The notes under the pieces: model-generated
Seen by the model: the letters and a program-made list of their open reading frames with translations, nothing else
What the model was told of the DNA's origin: nothing
Databases searched by the model: none
NCBI GenBank assembly: GCA_913061465.1
Contig: CAJXSU010000001.1
Location: 1 to 64,000, forward strand
Source of the DNA: an uncultured Flavobacterium sp.
Lineage (GTDB): Bacteria; Bacteroidota; Bacteroidia; Flavobacteriales; Flavobacteriaceae
Direction: 5' to 3'
Length of the DNA: 64,000 nucleotides
Shown here: piece after piece, positions 35,439 to 43,693 of the stretch
Position numbering within the stretch: position 1 is the first letter of the stretch
How the letters are laid out: each line of letters starts with the position of its first letter
Program-made: the position numbers and the translations under genes

Positions 35439-35954
35439 CTACCTTTTGGCGTAAACAATATAATATCTTGGAGTAAATGTTCTTAAAATTGGGCGGAAAC
35501 CGATTTTTTTAATTGGGCTGGTCCATTTTTGTGTTTCAATAATTTTCCAACTAGATTTCTCCAATAACCAGTCAAATTGCCAATCTTCAAACTCATGGTA
35601 GTGTCTGTCCCATAAATCTGTTTTACTTCTATATGCTTTGGCAAACCATAAATTAAGAGGAACAGAGGCTATTAGTTTAGTAGACTTTATTTTACTTAAA
35701 ACATTGAATGGTGCAATTAAGTGTTCAAAAATTTCAAAAGCAGTTACGGCATCTACATTATACTTCTTAACTATTTCTGGTAATATATCTAAATCCTCTC
35801 CGCTAGTATTAAATACGGTATAGCCATTTTGCTCCATTATTTCAGAAAAAGGATTTTTAACACCTAAGTCTAAAATAGTTGCAGGAGCAGGAAGTACTTT
35901 TTGTAAAAAACGTAAGGTTAAATTGTATCTTCTTTGATGATGTTTAGGAAACAT
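35439..35954 (-). CDS. SAM-dependent methyltransferase (class I, Methyltransf_11/23-like)
   Basis: The 171-residue protein has a compact Rossmann methyltransferase core: PAPATILDLGVKNPFSEIM (about 22-40, motif I with DLG), the acidic loop NTSGEDLDILPEI, and VDAVTAFEIFEHLIAPFNVLSKI (about 70-92, motif IV plus following helix). It lacks the longer C-terminal extension of larger methyltransferases. In this operon it probably methylates a sugar or lipid-linked intermediate, an inference from context only. The gene begins 33 bp after the YfhO-like gene. Confidence 0.82.
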   Translation of the reverse strand: MFPKHHQRRYNLTLRFLQKVLPAPATILDLGVKNPFSEIMEQNGYTVFNTSGEDLDILPEIVKKYNVDAVTAFEIFEHLIAPFNVLSKIKSTKLIASVPLNLWFAKAYRSKTDLWDRHYHEFEDWQFDWLLEKSSWKIIETQKWTSPIKKIGFRPILRTFTPRYYIVYAKR

Positions 35955-35987
35955 AAATATATTGTATCTATTATGAAAAGTAAACTA

Positions 35988-38402
35988 TTAAGTTGGTTTC
36001 TTCTTATTGTAGAGGAACCATCCTAATGGGATTAGAAATAAAAGCACGTATGACATTAAAGAAATAGTACTTCCTGTTTGAATTACTTTCGGTTCAAATT
36101 TAAATTCTATGTGATGATTTCCTGCAGGAATCTCCAATCCTCTCAATACATAATTAACATTCAAATGAGGTTTAAGTTCACCATCTATATATACATTCCA
36201 ACCATCCTTATAATATATCTCTGAAAATACTGCAAATTCATTTTGATTTGAAAAAGATTCATAGCTAAGGGCATTTAACGAATATTTTGTGAGTTTTATG
36301 GTCGCTAAACTATCTATATTATATTTTTTTGAATCTTCGAATCCGTAAGAATTAAGGTCTTTAAGTATTGCAATTTTTTTAGTATTTAAACTGTCTAAAG
36401 CTTTTATTTCTTCATTTGCAGTTTGAACGTATTTAATTTCATTTACAAACCAAGCATTTCCATTTGCATTAGGGTTTTGCTGTGCTTCTTCTTTACCATT
36501 ATCATCATGAATAATAAAATACTTAACATTTAGCATATTAAAAATCTGCATATTTTGTTTTCCTAATTGAAATTCAATCAAATCTTGATATCTGCCCATT
36601 TTCGCAGCATGATAGCCCCCAATTGATTTGTGAAAATAGGAAGTTCGTCCATCTTGAAATGGATCTCCTGAGAAATTTGCTACTCTGTAATGAGTTTTAT
36701 CTTTCAAAATTTGAAGGTCAGCATTACTTGCTGTAAAAGGTTTATCAATTTTCCTGGCCTGTTTAAAATCATCTTCATTCACATATCTTAAATTCACCTG
36801 AACTAAATCAAATAGTATTAATAATGTAAAAACAATAATTACTTTGATTTTATTAATTTGTTGCTTTAGAAATAACCAAAGAATACTAAAACTTACACTA
36901 ATCAAAACTAAAGACCTAAAACTATCATTATATAATAGTGATTTCCTATCTGATATTACGGCATCTAACAACCCTTCATATTGACTGTAATTGGCATCTC
37001 TTAAACCCTCAAAAGTTGAAAAAGAAATAGCATAAAATAAACCAATAAGAATTAAACCACTAGTTACATAAAATGCTTTTTTAATAGCCTCTAATTTTTC
37101 TTTTTTTGATATTTCAGTAAAAATAAATTCTTTTACCGCTAGGATTCCTAGTAAAGGAATACATAATTCAGCAATTACTTGAAATGAAGACACAGCCCTG
37201 AACTTATTATATAATGGCACATAATCAATAAAGAAATTAGTTAAAAACTCAAAGTTTCTTCCCCAACTCATTACTATTGAAAAAACTGTTGATGCCACTA
37301 ACCAATATTTCAATTTCCCTTTTACCAAGAATAGTCCTAGAAAGAAAAGAAATATGATAACGGCTCCAACATAAGCTGGTGCTTCAACAATTAATTGATC
37401 TCCCCAATAGGTATAAACTTGTTTTGTAAAACCTTCTGCCTGCTTAGGGCTAGCTATTGAAGAAACATGTTTATAAGTATTCGAGTTTTTATCTAAACGT
37501 TCTACTGTCCCACCTCCCATGTACCTGGGAACTAATAAATTAAAAGTTTCAGAAATCCCATAACTAAATTGAGTGATATAATCTTTAGATAATCCTGAAG
37601 AAACCTCTTTTGGGGTTCCATCTGAGTTGATTGTTAATTCAGTATTTCCTCGAGTACTAAAATCTGAATATTCTTTAGTTGCCATTAACCTTGTTGAATT
37701 AACTCCAACAGCCAGCAACATGGCGGTAATTATTATTAAAGATTGAGACGTAAACTGTGTAATTTTCTTTTTTTTAATGGCTTCTATAAGCTCTATAATC
37801 GCTAAGATAAAAATAGCGTAGAGTAAATAGTAAGTCATTTGAGGATGGTTTGCTTTAATTTCTAAAGCAGTTGCCACAGCGGTTAAAGTAAAACCTGTTA
37901 AATATTTTTTCTTAAAAACATAAATAACACCTGCAAGAACTAGAGGCATATAAGCAATTGCATGCGCTTTTGCATTGTGCCCTGCACCAAATATAATCAT
38001 GAGGTATGTTGAGAAACCAAAGGCTAGGGATCCCATAATGGCTAATTTCCAATCTACCTTAAAGGCAATTAACATAATGTAAAAGCCTAAAAAATATAAA
38101 AATAAATAATCGGCAGGTCTGGGAAGAAAACGAATTAAACGGTCTAAATAAGATAGGTAATCGTGTGGAAAATAAGTTCCAATTTGATATGTAGGCATGC
38201 CACTAAAAGCACTTTCTGCCCAATAAGGTTCTAAACCAGTTGCTAATCTATAATCATTTACCTCCTTTGCCATTCCGATGTGTTGTGTGATATCGGATTG
38301 GGATAGTTTTTCTCCTTTTAAAACTGGATGGAAGTATAATAATGCAGCAATTATAAAAACTAATAATGAAACTAAATGAGTTGAAAAAAATTTTAAATTC
38401 AT
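35988..38402 (-). CDS. YfhO-like large membrane protein (putative lipid-linked sugar glycosyltransferase)
   Basis: The 804-residue protein has an N-terminal helix followed by an extracytoplasmic loop (LSQSDITQHIGMAKEVNDYR and WAESAFSGMPTYQIG, about 34-76), then about ten more hydrophobic helices, a large periplasmic domain (about 545-775) and a final helix at about 780-797. This is the YfhO family layout (GT-C-like superfamily). Gram-positive YfhO glycosylates teichoic acid via an undecaprenyl-phosphate sugar; the Bacteroidota members are untested. The Asp in QSDITQ is the expected GT-C catalytic position. It lies 1 bp downstream of the DUF4834 gene in the polysaccharide operon. Confidence 0.85.
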   Translation of the reverse strand: MNLKFFSTHLVSLLVFIIAALLYFHPVLKGEKLSQSDITQHIGMAKEVNDYRLATGLEPYWAESAFSGMPTYQIGTYFPHDYLSYLDRLIRFLPRPADYLFLYFLGFYIMLIAFKVDWKLAIMGSLAFGFSTYLMIIFGAGHNAKAHAIAYMPLVLAGVIYVFKKKYLTGFTLTAVATALEIKANHPQMTYYLLYAIFILAIIELIEAIKKKKITQFTSQSLIIITAMLLAVGVNSTRLMATKEYSDFSTRGNTELTINSDGTPKEVSSGLSKDYITQFSYGISETFNLLVPRYMGGGTVERLDKNSNTYKHVSSIASPKQAEGFTKQVYTYWGDQLIVEAPAYVGAVIIFLFFLGLFLVKGKLKYWLVASTVFSIVMSWGRNFEFLTNFFIDYVPLYNKFRAVSSFQVIAELCIPLLGILAVKEFIFTEISKKEKLEAIKKAFYVTSGLILIGLFYAISFSTFEGLRDANYSQYEGLLDAVISDRKSLLYNDSFRSLVLISVSFSILWLFLKQQINKIKVIIVFTLLILFDLVQVNLRYVNEDDFKQARKIDKPFTASNADLQILKDKTHYRVANFSGDPFQDGRTSYFHKSIGGYHAAKMGRYQDLIEFQLGKQNMQIFNMLNVKYFIIHDDNGKEEAQQNPNANGNAWFVNEIKYVQTANEEIKALDSLNTKKIAILKDLNSYGFEDSKKYNIDSLATIKLTKYSLNALSYESFSNQNEFAVFSEIYYKDGWNVYIDGELKPHLNVNYVLRGLEIPAGNHHIEFKFEPKVIQTGSTISLMSYVLLFLIPLGWFLYNKKKPT

Positions 38403-38403
38403 A

Positions 38404-38673
38404 TTAATCTATTTCTTCAAAATCTACATATTCTCCAACAGAGTTATTCCCTTGAGTATTAGAATTTGGCTTTTTATCAATAATAGTTTCACCTTCTTTA
38501 GTTGATGAATTATGGGTTTGTTTATGTTTTTGCTGAGCTTTTTCTTGCATATTCCCAACTACTTTCTTTAATAAAATAGGAGCAAATATTCTTGCTAGAA
38601 AGCGAAAACTATAATATACAATTAAAAAAATAAGAATTGTTCTTAATAAACCCATTAAATCTGCTTGTTGCAT
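38404..38673 (-). CDS. DUF4834 family small membrane protein
   Basis: The 89-residue protein has one membrane helix (LLRTILIFLIVYYSFRFLARIF, about 9-30), a basic stretch (LLKKVVGNMQEKAQQKHKQ) and a polar tail ending GEYVDFEEID, the conserved acidic C terminus of DUF4834. Function is unknown. It is the first gene of the polysaccharide operon and is preceded by a consensus -7 box 19 nt before its ATG. Confidence 0.85.
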   Translation of the reverse strand: MQQADLMGLLRTILIFLIVYYSFRFLARIFAPILLKKVVGNMQEKAQQKHKQTHNSSTKEGETIIDKKPNSNTQGNNSVGEYVDFEEID

Positions 38674-38692
38674 GTAAACATTAAATTAAAAT

Positions 38693-38700
38693 CAAAAATA
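38693..38700 (-). promoter_or_regulatory. TAnnTTTG promoter box for the polysaccharide operon
   Basis: The minus strand reads TATTTTTG, ending 19 nt before the DUF4834 ATG. All downstream gaps to 30433 are 33 bp or less, so this is the likely promoter of the whole seven-gene operon. Confidence 0.6.
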
Positions 38701-38822
38701 ACAATTTGATAATAAAAGTTACGTTAATAGAATACAAAAATTTAACACCATTAAAAAGTATTTATGCATTTGATGAGTCCAATTTTTAGAGTATGTTTGT
38801 GTGAAACCAAAAAAATATTTTT

Positions 38823-40226
38823 TTGAGATTAAATTATTTAATAAATAAACTTAAAGTATTTTTAATGCTTAGTATGTTAGTTTTAACACATACTGCATTA
38901 GCTCAGTACACTAATGTTATCAATTCAAACAGACCTGGACTCTCAGAATCTCCCTATTCAATTGGCACTAGAGTGTACCAGTTAGAAACGAGTTTGTTTT
39001 ATAGAGAAACTAACAAGTACCCAACTTTTTACAGACCTCAATCCTACGGGGTTGATTTCTTATTAAGATCTAGTTTTTTAAATGAAAAACTAGAGTTTAA
39101 TATAAATTTAGCCTATCAAAATGAGGAAGTTGGTTTTCAAAATATTTTTAATTCAAGTTACCAAAAAACAGGCATTAGCAAGTTAATTATTGCAGCAAAA
39201 TATTTAGTATTTGAAAAAAAATACGAAGACAAATCAAAAGAAATAAGAAGTTGGGTTGCAAGAAATAGTTTTGATTGGAAAAGACTAATTCCTTCTGTCG
39301 CAATTTATGCCGGAGCAAATACCGGTATTCCAGATAACATATATAAAACAAATAGTTTTTCGCCCAAGGTCGGAGTACTTCTTCAAAACGACCTGAGTGA
39401 TAATTTTAATATTATCACTAATATATTTTATGATAGAATTGGGACTGATCTACCTGAATTATCTTACATCATAACAGCTACCTACAGTTATAAACCTAGA
39501 TGGTCTGTTTTTTTTGAAAATCAAACAATGTTTGACAAGTATAAATATCAAGCAAATATTGGTACTGGTATTGCCTTTTTATTTAATAGAAATCTTCAAT
39601 TGAATAGCTCTTTTAGATTACTAGCAGATGGAAAATCTTCAGGGTTTTACTCTTCATTAGGAGCTTCATATAGGTTAGACAGACATGTTGACAAAGTACT
39701 TAATGAAGACAAAAAAAGTAAGTCAATAAAAAGTAAAGGATTTTTTGGTGAAAAAGGTTTTTTGGACAATTTAACAAATAAATTTAAAAATCTATTTAGA
39801 AAAAAAGGTAAGAGAATATCAACAAAAAAATCTAGTTTAAAAAAGGGAACTATTCAATCTATCAATAATAATAGCTCTACAAATAAAGAGAATTTGGAAG
39901 AAAAATCTTTAAGAGTAAAACCTGTAAGAAGAAGAATTAGTCCCTCAAAAATTAAGGAAGAAAAAAATAAACCAAAAAAAGGGTTTTTTAATATTCTAAA
40001 GACAAGAAAAAAAGATGAAAAAAAAGATTCAGAAAAAAATGCTAAAGAACTTGAAAAAGAAATAAAAGATCTGGAGAAGGAAGTAAAAAAAGACAATAAA
40101 AAACTCAAAAGAGAAAGGAAAAAAGAAGAAGCTAAAAAAAATAAAAAAGATAAAACAAGTAAGAAAAGAAAACAAAAAAGTGAGGAAGATGATGATGATG
40201 ATGATGATGAAAACGATTTAAATTAA
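38823..40226 (+). CDS. Outer-membrane barrel (transporter-like) protein with Lys/Glu-rich tail
   Basis: The 467-residue protein starts at TTG with a signal peptide ending THTALAQYT (about 28). Residues about 30-285 look like a small outer-membrane barrel of the MetA-pathway/phenol-degradation type (SNRPGLSESPYSIG, then alternating strands such as AKYLVFEKKYED, WSVFFENQTMFDKY, LGASYRLDRHVDK). After about 290 the character changes to about 175 residues of Lys-, Glu- and Ser-rich low-complexity sequence (EKDSEKNAKELEKEIKDLEK region predicted coiled coil), ending in seven Asp. The TTG start coincides with a TTTG promoter-like motif, but the first ATG (38865) would give a signal peptide without positive charges, so I keep TTG. 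The tail is unexpected and its function unknown. Confidence 0.75.
   Translation: MRLNYLINKLKVFLMLSMLVLTHTALAQYTNVINSNRPGLSESPYSIGTRVYQLETSLFYRETNKYPTFYRPQSYGVDFLLRSSFLNEKLEFNINLAYQNEEVGFQNIFNSSYQKTGISKLIIAAKYLVFEKKYEDKSKEIRSWVARNSFDWKRLIPSVAIYAGANTGIPDNIYKTNSFSPKVGVLLQNDLSDNFNIITNIFYDRIGTDLPELSYIITATYSYKPRWSVFFENQTMFDKYKYQANIGTGIAFLFNRNLQLNSSFRLLADGKSSGFYSSLGASYRLDRHVDKVLNEDKKSKSIKSKGFFGEKGFLDNLTNKFKNLFRKKGKRISTKKSSLKKGTIQSINNNSSTNKENLEEKSLRVKPVRRRISPSKIKEEKNKPKKGFFNILKTRKKDEKKDSEKNAKELEKEIKDLEKEVKKDNKKLKRERKKEEAKKNKKDKTSKKRKQKSEEDDDDDDDENDLN
40188..40208 (+). repeat. (GAT)7 trinucleotide repeat coding for Asp7
   Basis: Seven consecutive GAT codons near the 3' end of the barrel-protein gene. 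Being in units of three, length change would alter only the number of Asp residues and not the reading frame. Confidence 0.95.
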
Positions 40227-40242
40227 GACCTAAACTAGTGCC

Positions 40243-41379
40243 ATGATTACACTAAAGGAAATGACCACGAAAAAGGAAATGAAACAATTTGTTCAATTTC
40301 CTTTTTCTATCTTCAAAAATAATCCTTACTGGGTTCCTCCAATTATTAAAGAGGAGTTAGATGTTTTAAACAAAGAGATTAATCCAGCATTTGAAAATGC
40401 TGAAGCATTCTTCTTTGTAGCTATCCAAAACAATAAAATAGTTGGTAGAATAGCAGCCATCATTAATTGGTATGAAGTGAAGAACCAAAAAATTAAAAAA
40501 ATGCGTTTTGGTTGGTTTGATGTAATAGACAATATAGATGTTACCAAAATTCTTGTTGAAAAAGTACAAGAAATTGGTAAAAAAAATAAATTAACATATA
40601 TGGAAGGTCCTGTTGGATTTTCAAATCTTGATAAGGTAGGTGTACTCACAGATGGTTTTGATCATATTGGAACTATGGTAACTTGGTACTCTAATCCTTA
40701 TTACAAAGAACATTTAGAACAATTAGGATTTGTAAAAGAAAAAGAATATCTAGAAAATAAATTTAAATTATCAAAAGTAGATGGACCTTATTATGAAAGG
40801 ATCTCAAATTTAATAAAGCGAAGGTTCAAACTAAAATCTTTAAATTTTTCAAATACGAAAGAGATTATGCCTTATGTAAATGAAATGTTTGATCTTTTCA
40901 ATAAAACATACGTGACCCTTTCATCTTATGTACCTATATCTGAAAATCAAATAGATTATTTTAAAAAAAAATATATCAATTTTATAAATCCAGATTTCAT
41001 AAAGTTTGTTGTTGATGAAAACGGTAAACTAGTTGCATTTGGAATTATGATGCCTTCTTTCTCAGAGGCTCTACAAAAAGCGAAAGGTAAATTATTTCCC
41101 TTTGGGATATTTCATCTTTTAAAAGCAAAAAAAAATGCAAAAACTGTAACCTCATACTTAATTGGTGTAGATCCAGAATATCAAAACAAAGGGATAACTG
41201 CTATTATTTTTAGTGATTTTACAACTAGTTTTAATGCAATCGGAGTTGAAACAGTAATTAGAACACCCGAGCTAGAAGATAATAACGCCATACATCAATT
41301 ATGGAAAAATTTTGATCCCCAAACCCATAAAAGAAGAAGAACTTATAAAATGAATATTAAAGACTATCCTGTAAAATAG
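40243..41379 (+). CDS. GNAT-fold N-acyltransferase-like protein
   Basis: The 378-residue protein is a large member of the GNAT superfamily of a kind widespread in Bacteroidota, at times mislabelled GTP cyclohydrolase. The N-terminal part carries FIVPFSIFKNNPYWVPPII-like sequence (FVQFPFSIFKNNPYWVPP, about 17-34), an acceptor region (FEVAIQNNKIVGRIAAIIN, about 57-75) and MEGPVGFSNLDKVGVLTDGF (about 119-138). The C-terminal half has the acetyl-CoA pyrophosphate loop as VDPEYQNKGITAIIF (about 309-323) followed by ETVIRTPELEDNNAIHQLW. Substrate is unknown. It starts 16 bp after the barrel-protein gene and ends 5 bp before rsmE, so these form an operon. Confidence 0.8.
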   Translation: MITLKEMTTKKEMKQFVQFPFSIFKNNPYWVPPIIKEELDVLNKEINPAFENAEAFFFVAIQNNKIVGRIAAIINWYEVKNQKIKKMRFGWFDVIDNIDVTKILVEKVQEIGKKNKLTYMEGPVGFSNLDKVGVLTDGFDHIGTMVTWYSNPYYKEHLEQLGFVKEKEYLENKFKLSKVDGPYYERISNLIKRRFKLKSLNFSNTKEIMPYVNEMFDLFNKTYVTLSSYVPISENQIDYFKKKYINFINPDFIKFVVDENGKLVAFGIMMPSFSEALQKAKGKLFPFGIFHLLKAKKNAKTVTSYLIGVDPEYQNKGITAIIFSDFTTSFNAIGVETVIRTPELEDNNAIHQLWKNFDPQTHKRRRTYKMNIKDYPVK

Positions 41380-41384
41380 AACCC

Positions 41385-42092
41385 ATGCAATTATTTTACA
41401 ATCCAACTATAGATAAGAATACTCATGAAATTACTTTTGATAAAATTGAAAGCAGACATGTAGTAAAAGTACTTCGAAAAAAAGAGGGAGATCATATTTA
41501 TCTAACCAATGGGAAAGGAGATCTATTTCACTGTAAAATTAGTGTCGCTAATGACAAAAAATGCTTAATAAATGTAATTAGCATAGAACATAAGAAACAA
41601 CAAAGAAAATATTATTTACATCTAGCTATAGCACCAACAAAAAATAATGACAGACTAGAATGGTTTTTAGAAAAAGCAACGGAAATAGGGATTGATGAAA
41701 TTACACCAATTATTTGTGACAATTCTGAGAGAAAATTTATTAAACCTGAAAGGCTAAAAAAAATTATAATATCTGCAATAAAACAATCATTAAAAATTCA
41801 CTTACCAAAACTAAATGAGGTGGTTACTTTATCAGAATTTTTAAAACAAAAACAAACGCAAGGAAAATATATTGCACATTGTTTAGAAAATGAGAAACAA
41901 TTAATGAAGGATGTGCTCCTGCCCAAAGAATCTTCTACAATATTAATAGGACCTGAGGGTGATTTTTCATTATCAGAAATTGAAAAAAGCTTGCAGAAAG
42001 GATATACTCCAATAACACTTGGCAAAGCAAGATTAAGAACCGAAACAGCAGCTTTAGTGTCTGTTATGAATGTTTCATTTATCAATCAATAA
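41385..42092 (+). CDS. rsmE: 16S rRNA (uracil-1498-N3)-methyltransferase RsmE
   Basis: The 235-residue SPOUT methyltransferase methylates U1498 of 16S rRNA. N-terminal PUA-like part (MQLFYNPTIDKNTHEITFD, HVVKVLRKKEGDHIYLTNGKGDL), then LAIAPTKNNDRLEWFLEKATEIG (about 84-106), ILIGPEGDFSLSEIE (about 186-200) and the knot LGKARLRTETAALVSV (about 211-226). All the conserved GPEGD and LGxxxLRTETA motifs are present. It is the third gene of a plus-strand operon with the barrel protein and the GNAT-like gene, followed after 33 bp by the DUF4159 gene. Confidence 0.95.
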   Translation: MQLFYNPTIDKNTHEITFDKIESRHVVKVLRKKEGDHIYLTNGKGDLFHCKISVANDKKCLINVISIEHKKQQRKYYLHLAIAPTKNNDRLEWFLEKATEIGIDEITPIICDNSERKFIKPERLKKIIISAIKQSLKIHLPKLNEVVTLSEFLKQKQTQGKYIAHCLENEKQLMKDVLLPKESSTILIGPEGDFSLSEIEKSLQKGYTPITLGKARLRTETAALVSVMNVSFINQ

Positions 42093-42125
42093 GAATTGCT
42101 ATCTTAGTTTAAAATTACACTTAAA

Positions 42126-42773
42126 TTGAAGTTTACAAAAATTTTTCTTTTGGTTATTGTATGTTTTTCTGTGAAGATATCCTCACAAGAAGTGGCAGTT
42201 TTAAAATATAATGGTGGCGGAGATTGGTATTCAAATCAAACTGCTGTTCCCAACTTAATTAAATTTGCGAATAAAAACTCAAACACAAGAATTAAATTAA
42301 ATCAAGGCACTGTAGCTGTGGGAAGTTTAGATCTTTTTAACTTTCCTATTGTTTTCATGACTGGTCATGGAAATGTGTTTTTCACAAAACAAGAAGCACA
42401 AAACTTACGAAATTACTTAACAGCCGGAGGGTTTCTTCATGTGTCTGACAATTATGGATTAGATAAATTTATTAGAAGAGAAATGAACAAAGTTTTTCCT
42501 GAATTAAAATTTCAAGAAATTCCAAGTAGTCATCCCATTTATAATCAAACATTTACTTTTAAAAATGGAGTCCCTAAAATTCACGAACATGATAAAAAAA
42601 AACCAAAAGGTTTTGGATTATTTTTTAAGGGCAGATTGGTGTGTTTTTATGATTATGAATCTGATTTAAGTGATGGCTGGGAAGACAGTTCTATTCATAA
42701 CAACCCTAAAAACATAAGATTAAAAGCTTTAAAAATGGGTTCAAATATTATAGAATATGCTTTTAAAAACTAA
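42126..42773 (+). CDS. DUF4159 domain secreted protein
   Basis: The 215-residue protein begins at TTG with a signal peptide (MKFTKIFLLVIVCFSVKISS) and consists of one DUF4159 domain: VAVLKYNGGGDWYSNQTAVPNL (about 23-44), VFMTGHGNVFFTKQEAQNLRNYL (about 74-96), GGFLHVSDNYG (about 100-110), DLSDGWED and the C-terminal helix. DUF4159 has a glutamine-amidotransferase-like fold; function in vivo is unknown. The near-consensus TATCTTAG (42100-42107), 18 nt before the TTG, may be its promoter. The next gene starts inside it, 17 bp before its stop. Confidence 0.85.
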   Translation: MKFTKIFLLVIVCFSVKISSQEVAVLKYNGGGDWYSNQTAVPNLIKFANKNSNTRIKLNQGTVAVGSLDLFNFPIVFMTGHGNVFFTKQEAQNLRNYLTAGGFLHVSDNYGLDKFIRREMNKVFPELKFQEIPSSHPIYNQTFTFKNGVPKIHEHDKKKPKGFGLFFKGRLVCFYDYESDLSDGWEDSSIHNNPKNIRLKALKMGSNIIEYAFKN

Positions 42774-43683
42774 TAGTGATATTCCTATTGATAGTATCAA
42801 AATTAATTTTGATACAGAGGGGCTTTGGATATTAAATATAGCATTGGCTATTATTATGTTTGGTGTAGCTCTGAGTATAAAAATTGAGGATTTTAAACTT
42901 CTTATTAAGAAACCTAAAATTCTACTAGTAGGCGTTTTTTCTCAATTTATTTTGTTACCAGCACTCACATTTGCGGCTATTTTAATCATAAAACCTCATC
43001 CAAGTTTTGCTTTAGGAATGATGATGATAGCTGCCTGCCCGGGTGGTAATATTTCTAATTTTTTTAGTAAGATGGCTAAAGGTAATTCAGCCTTATCTGT
43101 AAGTTTAACTGCATTTGCAACAGTCATATGTTTACTAATGACTCCTTTAAATTTACAATTTTATAGTGGATTATACGAACCTACGAATGAAATCATAAAA
43201 ACAGTTCAATTAGATCCAATAGAATTATTTAAATTAGTTTTATTAATACTAGGGATTCCTATTGTGCTGGGAATGTTTTTAAATCATTATTTTGAGGAAA
43301 TTTCAAAAAAGATTGAAGTACTGCTAAAGCCCTTTTCAATTGTTGTTTTTTTAGCATTGATTGTTATTGCATTCTATGATAATATAGATGTTTTTTTAAA
43401 GTATATTCATTTGGTTGCAGGATTGGTAATTTTCCATAATATCGGAGCCTATTTTATTGGATTCTACACAGCAAAAACATTTGGACTAGATAAAAAAGAT
43501 AGAAAAACTATTAGTATGGAAACTGGAATTCAAAATGGTGGATTAGGATTATTACTAATCTTTCAATTTTTTGATGGTTTAGGAGGAATGGCCTTATTAG
43601 CTGCTTTTTGGAGTATATGGGATATTTTCTCGGGGCTGGTATTAGCTGCTTTTTGGGGAAGAAGTAACAAACAATTAAAATAG
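42757..43683 (+). CDS. Bile acid:sodium symporter (SBF) family transporter
   Basis: The 308-residue membrane protein has about nine helices and SBF-family features: GVALSIKIEDFKLLIKKPK (about 37-55), MMIAACPGGNISNFFSKMAKGNSALSVSLTAF (key CPGGN-x-SN and A-G-N-x-A-L-S motifs at about 92-121) and TISMETGIQNGGLGLLLIFQF (about 251-271, with the ETGIQN motif of cation-coupled exchangers). SBF proteins move organic anions with sodium; substrate here is unknown. It starts inside the DUF4159 gene by 17 bp. Confidence 0.88.
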   Translation: MLLKTNSDIPIDSIKINFDTEGLWILNIALAIIMFGVALSIKIEDFKLLIKKPKILLVGVFSQFILLPALTFAAILIIKPHPSFALGMMMIAACPGGNISNFFSKMAKGNSALSVSLTAFATVICLLMTPLNLQFYSGLYEPTNEIIKTVQLDPIELFKLVLLILGIPIVLGMFLNHYFEEISKKIEVLLKPFSIVVFLALIVIAFYDNIDVFLKYIHLVAGLVIFHNIGAYFIGFYTAKTFGLDKKDRKTISMETGIQNGGLGLLLIFQFFDGLGGMALLAAFWSIWDIFSGLVLAAFWGRSNKQLK

Positions 43684-43693
43684 TTAACCAATT

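Noticed and set aside
38823-38865. Moving the barrel-protein start from TTG 38823 to ATG 38865
   Set aside because: The ATG start would leave a 14-residue signal peptide with no positive charge; the TTG start gives a normal one despite overlapping a TTTG motif.
40188-40208. (GAT)7 as a phase-variation switch
   Set aside because: The unit is three bases and in frame, so copy-number change cannot switch the gene off.
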